In this document: positions 49,501 through 61,268 of the stretch, one piece after another
How the letters are laid out: the number at the start of each line of letters is the position of its first letter
Position numbering within the stretch: position 1 is the stretch's first letter
NCBI RefSeq assembly: GCF_021134715.1
Contig: NC_060025.1
Location: 1,922,001-1,986,000, forward strand
Source: Daphnia pulex
Lineage: Eukaryota > Arthropoda > Branchiopoda > Diplostraca > Daphniidae
Direction: 5' to 3'
DNA: 64,000 bases
Position numbers and translations under genes: made by a program
Notes under the pieces: generated by a model
The model's database searches: none
Seen by the model: only the letters and a program-made list of their open reading frames with translations
What the model was told of the DNA's origin: nothing

Positions 49501-50278
49501 TAACTTGCAGTATTCTTCTGCTGAAAAATACAAATACTGAAAATAGGCGTTTTCTCTTCATTATCATTCAAATTCTTGGATTAATAGAATCTTGCAGTAA
49601 ACAAGTGTGCTCAGTATAACATACTTGAATATAAAGTTCTTTAGTAATGACAAATGAGAAATAATTGTAGAATAATTCCTGCGATTTTATTTAAGCTGTA
49701 TAACTAATGAATTTCAAGATAGTAGAAAATTTGACAAGTACAATATTCTATCGGACGAAGTTGAACGAATGGAAACGGATAATTTGATGTGAATATTTTT
49801 AAACGGATTTACTGTAGCACAAATAACTTTCTTTTGTCTTTGCTGACTTTCGTTACGAGTGAAATTACTTGATCAATTACCATCTGAGTTTCGTTAGAAA
49901 TGTCGTGACAACGTGTTAGCGTTGTTGAAAATTAGTATTGCCCTGAATCCAACCTTGACTTGACATAATTAAAGACGCCCTTTCTCTACAGGGTCGAACT
50001 GGCCCTAGTGACGTTGTCTCCCCAAAAATGGCGAAACGTGATGCTTTTAAAATTCCTTTTGATCGAAGATCTTGCGATAAAGGAAGGTGGTTTAAGCAAA
50101 TGTGCCCTCCCGAAACATGTGCGTCACTTGTTAATCAGTTTTCTCTTCGTAACCTGAATGCCATTTGTTGAGCCAATCTGGAACAAATTCAGCACGAAAA
50201 CCAGTTCGTTTTGTTTGACTTGTTTGCAATCCCAATGTCAGATAAATTTCATCGCCCTTTCATTCAGCGCTTGAGTTG
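49501..50278. other. Intergenic interval before the cuticle-like gene
   Basis: AT-rich with no supported exon. The right end carries the promoter of the YSAP-repeat gene. Confidence 0.4.
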
Positions 50279-50318
50279 TATATAAAGGCAGCAATGGAAC
50301 AGTCAACAACATCAGTTT
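50279..50318 (+). promoter_or_regulatory. TATA box and initiator of the YSAP-repeat gene
   Basis: TATATAAAGGC begins at 50279-50281, and an initiator-like ATCAGTTT lies about 31 bp downstream at 50311. The ATG is at 50355. Spacing fits a focused arthropod core promoter. Confidence 0.65.
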
Positions 50319-50354
50319 CTGAACTGCCTCAATTCTCTCAATCAACTGCTCAAC

Positions 50355-50767
50355 ATGAAGGTAAAATTGGTCCAAAAAGATTGTGATAACTTTTAATTAA
50401 CTAGTCTAATTTTTTAATTTTTCAGTTCTTGATGCTTATCGCACTTGTCGCCATCGCTGCGGCTGATGACCACGATTATTCTCCCTCGTACAAGACTTCG
50501 TATTCAGCCCCGTCATATTCTGCCCCATCTTATTCTTACTCTGCCCCATCTTACTCTTATTCGGCCCCTACTTACAGGAAGACGGTGCTTGTTTACCCGG
50601 CTCCTCATTACGAAACCGTCGAATACGTAAGTCGCATTAGTATTATTCGTTTCAACGAAACTGCATTTTAACCTGAAATAATCTTTCTGCAATAGGCTGG
50701 CTATACCCACGGTGGTAAAAAGGGAAAGAAAGCCGTCCCCGTCTACAAGGCAGTCAGCAAGTACTAA
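50355..50767 (+). CDS. Small secreted YSAP-repeat cuticle-like protein
   Basis: Exons 50355-50360 (only ATG AAG), 50426-50626 and 50696-50767 join in frame to 92 residues. A first coding exon that splits the signal peptide after a few residues is typical of arthropod cuticle genes. The signal peptide is MKFLMLIALVAIAAA. The mature protein has five YSAP/YSYSAP-type repeats (tyrosine, serine, alanine, proline), then RKTVLVYPAPHYETVEY and a basic tail GGKKGKKAVPVYKAVSKY. Tyrosine-rich low-complexity repeats are common in structural proteins of cuticle or egg coat that are cross-linked through tyrosine. No chitin-binding Rebers-Riddiford domain is visible, so a cuticle role is inferred. A strong TATA/Inr pair precedes it, and a decayed copy lies about 180 bp downstream. 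Confidence 0.8.
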
Positions 50768-50954
50768 GATGCACTAGCTAGGCTCTTGCTGAATAAGCAA
50801 ATGTTCCACCACATGTTGCACCTGTTTGCCGCAACTTAAATGATACATTTTATAGAATCATATATTCATATATTTAAATAACTTTAAGATAAAATACTCT
50901 ATGTAGGAAAAAAATTACTTGTATGTCACTTTGTCCGAAATATATGCCTTATTA

Positions 50955-51072
50955 ACAAGTCTTATTCAGATTCTGCTCGGTCATTTTCTGCTCAAACTTA
51001 TTCTGTTCCCGCTTACAGGAAAGGGAAGGCAGGGCTTGATTACCCGCTTCCTCGTTACGATACTGTCTAATA
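50955..51072 (+). pseudogene. Decayed duplicate of the YSAP-repeat gene
   Basis: Coding-like bits align with exon 2 of the neighbour: a serine-rich piece (SYSDSARSFSAQTYSVPAYRKGK), then AGLDYPLPRYDTV ending in a stop at TAA about 51069. The neighbour reads APTYRKTVLVYPAPHYETVEY at the same place. The copy has no signal peptide exon, its repeats have drifted and the donor after the ETVEY position is lost. Confidence 0.6.
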
Positions 51073-51098
51073 CGTAATCGCATTTAACCTACTAAAGT

Positions 51099-51430
51099 GT
51101 GGAGTTCTACTGTCGGGCACTGGAGTTCTATTGTCGCGTATTTTTAATAATATTTAAAAAAGGAGTTCTTATGTCTTTGGAGTTCTCCTGTCGCATACAA
51201 CAAATTTTTTTTTTTTACGTAAAAATATTATTAAAAATACCCGACAAAAGAACTCCAGCACGACAGTAGAACTCCACCTCGCGACAATAGAACTCCAATA
51301 AATTCTTGAATAAATTCTTCATAATTATTTTCATGATCAAAACTACATTGAATTTAAATTTTTTAAATGTCCGACAATAGAACTCCAACGATTTTAAAAC
51401 TATTTTCATGTCCGACAGTAGAACTTTATT
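51099..51430. repeat. Fold-back array of a GGAGTTCTAYTGTCG motif
   Basis: The motif GGAGTTCTACTGTCG and variants occur about four times in the plus orientation at 51099-51195. The reverse complement CGACAATAGAACTCC occurs about five times at 51240-51427. Between them, GTATTTTTAATAATATT at about 51137 and AATATTATTAAAAATAC at about 51224 are also inverted. The whole block could fold on itself. No coding capacity. Confidence 0.65.
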
Positions 51431-53440
51431 GAATTTGAAATATCTCAAATGGTCCGGCAATCCATCCATCCTTGATTCCTTTCCGTACAGTCAAACGTGG
51501 TAATCGTGGAGGAATCTTTTGGCTCCGTCAGTAGGTGGCTAAAATCAAGTTGTCCCCCAACCGCCAGATGACGCGAGTGTCTTTGAGAGGACGAAACTTT
51601 CGCCATTTTGTTCCAAAACGGCAAGTGAAAAGGTATTCCGAATTCGTTACGGAATTGCGTTGTCAATCTACATTTTCAGCATTGAAATTGAATGGTAAAT
51701 TCTAGTTTGGATTTCTCATAGGTAATTATGTATTAATCCTAGACGTTGCTGTGTGAATTTACAGGCAATCTGGCATATAATTTCCACTTGGTCAAATAAC
51801 CGATCACGTGGACTGAAACTACTTTCCATTTTGCCAAAATGTCGTCCGTTGTTAGCTGTACCTGTTCGGATGTACGTCTCATCTCACCACGCAGAAACAC
51901 TACGGAGGTGGTAGAGTAATATTGTTCATCAATTTCCCTGCAATGATTCTATAGATTTTTGCCTTTATTAGTTGGTGTTCTGGTTGGAGATCCCGTTGCT
52001 TATCTGTTGCAGAATGTGAGAACTCAACAAATTCTGAGCTCCATGGCTGGCATCATGGCCACAGTGGATTTGTTGCAGCCAGCTGGTGAAAGGCGTGATC
52101 GAATCAAGTTGAGCTGCAGCTGCTGCATGCAGTTTATCGAGCTGGTGTTATCCTGAAGTGTCATTGCAGGAACTTTTTGAAATGGTAAGTTGATTGAATT
52201 TATTGGTTGTAACTTGGGAAGTCTTGTGTCTTTTTTTAAAAATTCAACTGACAAGTAAACTCTGATCTGATGTAGACAATAAGTGGTGCTATTTCTTGCT
52301 TCCAAATAATAGTTTCTGTGAAAGTATCTTGAGAGCAATCAGCTTCTTTTAGTTAACAACTTTCTTCTGATCAAACTAAACAAAAATTTCCGCTCTGTAT
52401 TACCAACTCTTTCTAACACTTAAGAATTAGATGTACAGAATTCTCTTTTCCTGCGATTTAATCTTCATTTAAAATTTCATTTGCCAATCGAATCTTGGAA
52501 AAATGTCTTTACACATTACCTTTTGCATCTTAAGTTTGATCATGGAAAATAATATTCCTTTTTCCCCTTAGGACTTGGTGATACTTAAACTATGCCTGTG
52601 TTGTTCAATGTGCAGTGGTTTTGCAGCCTGTTTCCAGTTGAGAGATGTGATTGTGCAGCTGATACAGGATTGAAGAAAAAGAACTGAAGTAGCTGTGCTG
52701 GTGTTCTCCTGAAATTGCTGTGCCACAGGAGTTGCAGATAGTGTTTGGTTCCTCATAGAAGTCGATAGAAGTTTATTTAAAGAGTCTGGAGATGATCAGC
52801 CACTTCTGCCTTTAACTTATGTAAAACTTCAAAGTTGTAAGAAATATACAAGTCAAGTGCTAAATATGATTTTGTTATAAGTTAAGAGACACAGCAAACA
52901 AAAAAGTTAAAAGGAATTGCTTTATTGACCCACCTCCACCCACAATTCCACCACTTATTACAATTACATACATACATACATACACTTTAGTTAACCCGTT
53001 GGCTACCACGCCACACAACCCGTAGGTTGTTCTCTACTCTCTACGCGCCATGTCTGAAGGATCCATGACCAAGGTGGGACTTGCCATTGCTGACAAGTCC
53101 GGGCTGACAGGGAAGATGGAATGCACGCATTTAGGAGGCCTCTAGGAGGCCCGTGCTAAGGAGGTAGGGGAGAACAAAGGCGTGGCAGACAACGGATTAA
53201 CTAACACAAACACAAATATTACCAACAATAAATGATGATCCGCGCTGACATTTTGGAGATAACGGAGATGTTTTGGTGTCCATCTTCTCGACGTCTCCTC
53301 TGCATTACCTGAATAAAGACAAAACAATTGTTATTAAGTGAAATGCCATTAAAAGTAACATAATACAGATAGAAACAGTCATGTTTTTTTGCTCAAAACT
53401 TTACAGCCGCTTGAAATTTTTGCTTAGAATTAGCTTTCAA
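51431..53440. other. Non-coding region with possible spliced transcript
   Basis: Splice-like signals suggest exons near 51957-52183 (attctatag acceptor, gtaagt donor) and from 52572 (ccccttag acceptor). No exon has a sustained frame. Parts resemble each other and sequence near 56096-56150 around the string TTGCAGCC...GGTGAAA...ATCAAGTTG. An ACAT microsatellite lies at about 52966-52985. A non-coding RNA is more likely than a protein gene. Confidence 0.3.
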
Positions 53441-53444
53441 TATT

Positions 53445-53850
53445 AAGAACTGCACACAGAACAAAGCTCACTTGCTACTTTTATGAAAAAATTTCCGGAA
53501 GTAAACCGGAAGTAACCACAGCGCCTCAACCACTGAGCTGTCGTCAAATTAAACCACATATTCGTGATCTCCATGAAATTTGGGGTCGATTAGGTATGAT
53601 TTGAACGAAATCCAAAATTTTGCCAAAATCGAGAATTTTCCTGAACTATAGTTCAGGAAAATTTTCAAAACCGGAAGTACGAAAACGTACAAAAAAAAAC
53701 ATGAACTTTACCACAAATTTGACGAGGATCACGAATTTGTGGTTCTTTTGTTCCTCAAATGAATATTTACTGAACTACTGACTGAAATCAGAAAACCGGA
53801 AGTAGAAAAAAAAACACAATATTAAAAATCTAACAAGTGAGCTTTGTTGG
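53445..53850. repeat. Non-autonomous repeat with terminal inverted repeats, copy 1
   Basis: AACAAAGCTCACTTG at 53460-53474 is the exact reverse complement of CAAGTGAGCTTTGTT at 53834-53848, so the ends are inverted. The interior carries several CCGGAAGT strings and the shared block GACGAGGATCACGAAT. There is no coding capacity. No target site duplication is clear. A MITE-like element is the best guess. Confidence 0.6.
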
Positions 53851-56706
53851 GGGAATAGTTATCGTCAGTTTTCACTAAAAAATTTCCACACAACAGCTGC
53901 CGATACATGTTTAAAGAGATTTTAAAGTAACTGAAACTGACTGTTTTAACAGCTGACAATTATCGAAAAGCCATCTAGCGTTAGAAAAAAAAAGTCTAAG
54001 AAACAATACGTTTGCGCGCAAGTAGGGCCTGATTTCGGAATTATTACAGACACAAGTAAGTTTACTATTAGAATAGATAATCTACGGAAATAAGTAAATT
54101 GTCGGGTACCTGGGCATAATCCTGTGGTGAGTGACTGGGTGTGTAATAGCGGCACGGAAGCGACCACTGAAGTGTTTAGTGAAGTAAGACAAGTTGTCTT
54201 TTTGAGTACGAAGGATGAAGCAGAAGCTGGATGAGCTTACGTCGGGAAGATAAGGATGGAGCAGAACGTTGGTCATGGACAAAAGCCAGCGTTGGCTCAA
54301 GAATATCCGTGCCAGGACCACAAAGAAACTGCGTGCTCTGTAAAAAAAAATGTTTTACATTAATGAAGATATAAAAATGAATAAATCATATCAATCTTTA
54401 CCTGTTCTAAGAAGCACACTGGAAAGTTCATGATGACAAAACCGTAAAAATGGAATTCACAGCAACCAACAGCATTACTCCACATGTTGAGATAAATTTC
54501 CTGATGCTAAAGAAAGTGTCATGAAGTATTGCAGTAGCGTGGTGATAGGTGGTTCACTTCACACTCTTCATGTCACTGAAACTCTAAGGGAAATGGGACA
54601 AGGAAATTCTCTACGTTATTTACAAATTTACACAAATTTACCTGTAAGAAATTAAACTCTACCTATCTCTTAGCTGGGTTGCCTTCTAAACCAAAGTAAA
54701 AACAGGCAAAACAACAAACATGCTGTTGCAGGGTACACCACCAAAATTGCGAGATTCAGAAAAGATCCTATGGTTCATAAGCAAGAATACCTATGTTATA
54801 TGAATGTGAATTGTAATGGTCTGGTAGCAGTAATGGGGAAATACCTTATCGGCACATTTGTATTCCACTATATGTGTTCTTCAAACATGAGTTTTAGGCT
54901 TTGACAGCATGAGATCTAATGGATGGAAATTGACTGAGCACTAAGTCAAGTAGTCAACTTGTTGGAATGACTGACAGTATGCATCTAGAATTTGACGAAA
55001 TAAGTTGGTATAAAAATAAGAAAACTAGTTAAAGATAAACCTACAAAAGATACGAATTTCAATTTGGTATTTGAAATCACAGGAATAAGTATAAATAAGC
55101 AACAATTTGTTTCGCTCATTTCGCCTCGTTTCACCATGAAAGAACAACATCCGACACTGGCGACATCTAGTACGAGTTTTGAATAATGCACAGTTAGTCA
55201 CAGACAGACATGGAAGACAGTCGCTCTTTTCAGAGCCTGATTGAAGTGATTGACGAATTTGGTAAATTGGTCACCCATCAATGTGTGAAGTTCCCTTGAT
55301 GGATTTAGTCGTAATAATTTAAAAAAAAATAATTGTTTTTGTTGTTGGCACCATGTTGTTGGCTGAGACATGAATTTTGATGCTGAAAGACTTGGAAACC
55401 ATACTGTCGACCACGTCGAGAAGCTGAGTAACATTCTGCTGTTACAAAGGTAAAATTAACAATTAAACTGATTGAAATATATGTGGATCATAACATTTGT
55501 AATGTTTGAATGCAGGCACCTCTTAATAAAAGGAACTTAAGCCATCCAATATAGGACTTCCATCAAATCTTGTAGGCTGCATGGAAGTCGCATTTACCTT
55601 TGCTGTGAACATCATGAACACATACACTATTTTAAGGTGACAATCTTATCCAGTTTTAGATTTTACAATTAAAATGTGATTAAGCTTTGCATTCATTGGT
55701 TAGTTTTAACATTTTGGGATTTCGTCAAGTCAACAGCTATTTCCTTCAGGGTTGTTTTCTGTTATGGATTATTTAAGGGGAGTTTGTTGTATGCAAGAAA
55801 GGCTGTAATGGCAGAAAGGTTCTGAAAGAAGTTTTGTTTATTTGTTCTACTGTAGAGTATCCTTAAAGTTTAAATGAATTTGTATTTAAATCAGTCATCT
55901 AGTTTCATGTAAATTTATTAATTTAAGTTTCCATGATAGGTATAAGATAATGTTGCCATATAATATTTGGGTTGAATATTTGAAGTGATATGTAGCATAT
56001 TTTTTTAAAATTTCATACAGCATTTCCAATGAAGATGGAAATTAATTTTACTTTGGTTATAGGTTCATGTTTACGTAGCAGTGGTGTTGCTGTCCAATGT
56101 GGCGTGTTGTTGCAGCCTATGGTGGTGAAAGATATCTGCATCAAGTTGCTGTTCCTTGTGCATCCAAGGTGCTGGTTTTGTGCTACAGAAGTGACATCCA
56201 ATATTGTGTTTAATTACTATTTGTGTCTTTGCAGTTTACCTTTATATATTGAGAAGGAACAAAAAAAATAGTAACACGGGGAGGTTTATGTCAAACAAAT
56301 AATAAACATGTCCAGGATGGGGGAATGAGGAGGAAGTTGGGGTGGGGTATTTGGTTATGATTAACTAAAAGAAGTGAGGTATATTTTTAATGAATATGCA
56401 GTACTTGGTGATAAGATCTGTTGGTAACCTATACCTTCCTGTCATCCTATACCTTCCACACTTACACAGCCATTCCTCAAACCCCATAAGCACCAGCATC
56501 AAATCCCACATCCACTCACATCCATTCCTAAAACTCCACAATCTCCAACATCAAATTCACACAATTGTTGTATATCTATAATCAAATTTATATATAAATA
56601 AATAAAACGTCATTGCATATAAATTGTGTAAACTATATTAATTTTGGAACACATACAAAATAAACAATTCATTAAACAGAGCGTCCGGTTCAAGACAATT
56701 TTTTTT
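53851..56706. other. Non-coding region with diverged duplicated segments
   Basis: No confident gene. Parts of 53920-54000 recur at about 58280-58360. A motif containing TTGCAGCC and ATCAAGTTG near 56096-56150 recalls 52060-52110. Minus-strand open frames at 53946-54321 are hydrophobic translations without splice support. Confidence 0.3.
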
Positions 56707-57210
56707 GTGCGAGGCTTTTTAGTAAGCAATCCGCCACCCAATTTGACAAAAAGTGATAGTTTGTTTTCACGGAAATTGCGTCAGACGGTAAAAAAATTTC
56801 TAGTTCAAAAATCTCATGTAAAAAGTAGCATCTAGCCTACTGGTGCAAATTCCGGTTCATTAAGTTTGATTAATTTAGATGATTGTGGGTAGCTAAAAAA
56901 TTGAACTAATCCACTTTTTCTGAATATTTTGGTTTTAGATCACTTTGTTGTTTTTCGATTCTTGTGATCTCTCTTCAAAATATTCTGAAAAAGCGAGTTA
57001 GTTCAATTTTTAGCTACCCACAATAGCTTTTAACACATTATCTAAATTAATCAAGCTTAAAGAATCGCAATTGGCACCAGTAGACTAGATGCTAATTTTT
57101 ACATGAGATTTTTGAACTAGAAATTTTTCAACCGTCTGACGCAATTTCCGTGAAAACAAACTATCACTTTTTGTCAAATTGGGTGGCGGATTGCTTGCTA
57201 AAACTCGCAC
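56707..57210. repeat. Long near-perfect inverted repeat (hairpin-forming element)
   Basis: The left arm from GTGCGAG (56707) and the right arm ending CTCGCAC (57210) are reverse complements over about 240 bp with few mismatches. Matching blocks include GCAATCCGCCACCCAATTTG, GTGATAGTTTGTTTTCACGG and AGATCAC with GTGATCT. The loop is only about 20 nt, centred near 56958. No open frame covers it. It is consistent with a fold-back MITE, and any transcript through it would form long double-stranded RNA. Confidence 0.8.
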
Positions 57211-57299
57211 ATGCAGTGTCGGCGTAGATCCAGGGAGATTACCTGGAAATGGAAGAGGAGAGAAGAGTGTGAGGCAAGTTTTACTGGGGAGCGATTAGT

Positions 57300-57390
57300 C
57301 ATACTAGGCTTCCGGGTTAGACTCATGACCCTCAGATCCTGCGCCTTCCAAGTCCCCGTTCGACCAGAGCCCTCCCCTCCTCCTGGTTTC
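57300..57390 (-). repeat. tRNA-Leu-like SINE head or tRNA pseudogene
   Basis: On the minus strand TGGTCGAACGG (57366-57356) resembles the A box of Leu/Ser tRNAs. GGAAGGCGCAGGATCTGAGG follows, and GGGTCATGAGTCTAACCC (57331-57314) resembles a T arm with B box. There is no intact acceptor stem, so it is a derived copy rather than a working tRNA. Confidence 0.4.
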
Positions 57391-57953
57391 ACAGCGGGTG
57401 AGTGACCACCGGCGGGCGTTGATTAGTGGTTAGATAGGGAAACGGGGCCACAGAAAAGAAGGGAGCCCAGATATGCACTTGTAAATAACTACACAATTTA
57501 TCAGTCTTGAATGACGACATGCTCTCGTCGGTGTTCAGCATTCTATGAAGTCCTCGATAAGTAGCACAGGATTACCCTTTAAGCAGAACGAACACTTATT
57601 TAGGATGACAATAATTTTCAATAAGATTGTAGCGATAGAAAACAATACCTCAAATCAACAGAGCCCGTTTAAGGAATTAAAAAGGGAAATTCAAGGGTAG
57701 CAGCCATTGGGTTAGCAAACAAGGACCTTGTTGACTCTCTTGAAAGGACATTACTTCTCATCAAGTCTGTCATGCAAATTAAGGAACCTGTAAATAACAA
57801 AAAATTTGTAAATAAGTAAAAGAATAATTAAACAGTTTCAAGTATACACTCAAAATCGTCTTACAAAAGGTAGACGTAATTGCAGATCAATACTTAAAAT
57901 ACTCACAAAACTTGAGCAGTGCATTTTAATTAGCTTTAACATCGACTGACACG

Positions 57954-58210
57954 TTAAGAAATGTGCACAGAACGAAGCTCACTTTAAAGTGGAATGCAAA
58001 GTTTCCGGAAGTGGACCGGTTGCGATTTTAGCCCATTTTCCGATATTTTGTATTGAACCATGAAAGAGACCTCAAATTCGACGAGGATCACGAATATCTG
58101 GTCGTTTTGTGTGTCACATAATACTTGCTGTACTGCTAGCTGATTTAGAAACCAGAAGTAGATAAAGACGCAAATTATCAAAAATCTATCAAGTGAGGTT
58201 TGTTGTTAAA
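57954..58210. repeat. Non-autonomous repeat with terminal inverted repeats, copy 2
   Basis: A shorter, diverged relative of the element at 53445-53850. It has AACGAAGCTCACTT at 57971-57984, TTTCCGGAAGT, the block GACGAGGATCACGAAT, and AAGTGAGGTTTGTT at 58191-58204. Sequence outside the inverted ends is also shared (TTAAGAA..TG.GCACAG on the left; AAGTAACTGAA..., CAGCTGA and ATCTAGCGT to the right), so a larger segment was duplicated. Confidence 0.55.
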
Positions 58211-60940
58211 TCACTTACGGTCAAACATCACCCAAATAATCTTACAGTAACTCCGATAAATGTCTTTAGAAATGTGCAAAATAAAAGTAACTGAAGCTGG
58301 TGCTTCTGACAGCTGATCTATGGCCATGCGTGTGTTATCTAGCGTCAACAAGAAGAAATATCTAAAACAAAAACGTCCCTGCTCAAGCTCATTGACACTC
58401 AACTAAATTTAAATGACAAACAATAACAAACAAAAAAAAGCAAAAACAGCTCAATACTCACATCATCGTCGTCCTCAAGATACCGCCATCACAGATCACA
58501 AACAGATCTAAACGATTTAAGGATCAAACCCCGTGCTGTGTTGAGAGACGAGAGCACAAGGGTAGTAGGAGTCAGCGAGGGGTGAGTTGACAAGCCGCCG
58601 GTTGGTTAGTCGAATTACGCTGGAGCAGGCACAACCATGCCTCGAAGCGACGGAAGGATGGCACGCATGTGAGCTGTATTGCTGAATGTCAGCACGTTAG
58701 TCAGTCATCACTGATCTCTCGTCAGTTTCCACCAATGGATCCCGTCCATGGAATAGCGGCGCAGGATTAACCTGAAACGAGAATGGAAGTGACTTCAGAT
58801 TTCTTAAAAGTCATGTAAGATTGTAACGACAGCAAGCAATACCTCAAAATAAAAGTGGGCCCATTCCAAGGATATAGGGCTGGGGATTGAAGTGGTAGCA
58901 GCCAACAGGTTAACAAACAAAGAACTTTGTTGACCGTGTTGGTGGTGTTGGCCTTTTCTTTTTCCTGGAACTCAAACGGATGGCTCTCATTCAGTCTAAA
59001 TGCAAAATCTAAAGCAAAATCTAAATTAACAAAAATAATCAAAACTATTTCACCCTAATATGACAAATTCTCAAAATGCTATGTAAACATAGCTTATATG
59101 TAATCTGTGTGATGCCCACCATAATATAACCCTGGCATTGACCGTCAAGTCATTTTCCTCCTGGAAGGACAACCATAATGCTGATTCTCTTTAAGTGGTA
59201 CACAAAATCTAAATAAGAAACAAATCAAATTAATCAAAATTACTACACTCAACATGATGGATTCTCTATATTCTATGTCAAAATAACGGCGTAATGGGGT
59301 GACAATTAGTGTTTATGAAAGACCAGATAGCAAAATTTGTAGATTCACAATGACCATACGCAAAAGCAATAAGCTTGATAGTTGATAATGAGATGTTTAG
59401 ATTTTAAAGTTTACTGTTGAAAAATAATGATTGTTCAAATGAACAATGTTAATAAAATCAAATTTTTAAATTTTCTTTTAAAAAATGTGTGAGTATGATA
59501 AGCTGTTCACTAGGATTTCCCTTGTTTTGTTATCATTGGTTATTTTTTCCAGACAACTCACTGCTGACACAGTGCAGTGACACAGCCAATGTTGACAAGG
59601 TATACAAGTGACTGACAGCATAGACCTTGGCATGCAAAACAATAACACATACTTGGCACCACAGCCGTTTACCTTAAAGATTCACGTTTTTTGTGGACCT
59701 TTTCTTTCGATCAAATAAACTGTTGCACTAATTGAAATGAATAATGGCACAAAACGCACAATGCAAACTAAATGATTGTCACACTTCCCGCTTTGCGCCT
59801 GCCCAATAATGAAGAACCTACTCTAGTCCTACGTGCTACAGATGGGAAATCCATAAATATAGCATAAAATGTTGAAACTGAATGTAGTAAATAAAAATGA
59901 TACTTGAAATTATGAAGATATCCACAAAGGAAAGGCACACGTATCAAATGATCACCACACCAACCAAGAAATCCAGGCTCGCGTGAATGAAGTAGACGAC
60001 ACGAGAAATGGAATTCCATGAAGTAGTACAAAATTTCTCTACCAGGTGCCTCTGAAAAAGAAAACAAATTATGCGGCTTTTTTCAAATGCGCAGGCCGGA
60101 GAGTAGTTTCAATTTTTAGTTCACAATTCACATGTGGGTTTGGCAACAAAAATATGTGCAGCATTTTTATCCTGATGTCGCAGTTTAATAAGGCCAATAA
60201 ATGTCCGTCATCATTAAAAACAGGGACACCAGTTTCATTGTGATTTCTTTAGAGCAAGAAAGATTGAAGAAATCCAAGTGAACAGCTTACCATAAGTCGA
60301 AGATTAATTGGAATGGATTGGAATTCTGAAATCTGATTGCCATGCCATTCTGAAACTTTATTGCCAAATTGCCATACGGAGACATCGCCAAAGTATAAAA
60401 GTCAACCAACCCAACCTCGACCACCTTGACATGACAATGCACGTCACGTCGACATGTCAGAAACGACAATTAAAAAATGAACGTGAATACTTGGAGTTAT
60501 CGCCATATAACTCCATGAGCCGTTGAAAGTCTCTCTCTGGGCTCTCCTCGCAGAGACCCGTAGGGACCCTGGCGACGCAAGTCCCGTAACAAAATCCGAA
60601 GAAGAAATGTTTAAGTAAAATACAAATTTTTAAATTCAGAGTTCAACGATGCATTGACAATATCGTATTAAAAAAAAATAGGCAATGGTGTCTTCTATTG
60701 TTGCTCTTGATAGTACAAGTTAACATTTACGAAAGAATTCATATTACACCATTACGGTAAAAAAATTGAACAAAATCAATTCTATCGTTCACGAACTACA
60801 TTTCAAAATATTGATCTCCACACATCTCTACATGAATTACAACAAAGAACGAATATAAAAAAGGAAATAGTCATTAGCGTGACTTTTTTTTAGTCTTTGA
60901 CGCTCGAACGCACGCCGCTGAGCATATCGTAATTTATTAC
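58211..60940. other. Non-coding region with repeated minus-strand segments
   Basis: The segment near 58840-58960 resembles 57640-57745 (shared ACCTCAAA, GTAGCAGCCA and GTTAACAAACAAAG-type strings), and 58980-59085 resembles 59180-59285. These look like tandem duplicates of one unit. No sustained coding frame or complete exon chain is visible. Confidence 0.35.
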
Positions 60941-61268
60941 TTAGTAATATGCTCGAACGTGTCGGCAACGGTTTCCCACTTCGAGTTTACGCTGTCCCTC
61001 TTTCGATTCGCATTCATTCTTCACGCACGGTACAGTGTCGTAAAAAGAAGAGAAGAACTCTTTCCTGGATTCCTTAATTTCAGCGTTCTCCGTTCCCTCC
61101 TTGGCGTCCTTTGCTTTGCTTTCGTCCATTTCACGATCTTCAAAAGAAACAAAATGAAAAAGAGAATTTAAAGATGAATGGAATACTTTGAATGTTGCGA
61201 GAGATGTTACCGTCGTCAGACACTGGCAGGCAATGCTTACAAGTCAGTGTGTGCGGGCTTTCCATCAG
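60941..61268 (-). CDS. Candidate small two-exon gene, unrecognised
   Basis: Minus-strand exon 1 from ATG at about 61268 encodes MESPHTLTCKHCLPVSDD and ends at a gtaaca donor near 61211. After an intron of about 65 bp, a pyrimidine-rich tract and AG lead into the second exon, ending at the stop 60941. Together about 83 residues. The first part has a CxxC pair; the second is charged (MDESKAKDAKEGTE) and then has cysteines (VPCVKNECESKEG, NRCRHV). The frame is open well upstream of the ATG, so there may be an earlier exon. No family is recognised, and the donor is not canonical in full. Confidence 0.3.

Noticed and set aside
55198-55434. Minus-strand open frame of 78 residues
   Set aside because: No signal, domain or splice evidence. 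It lies in the repeat-rich non-coding region.
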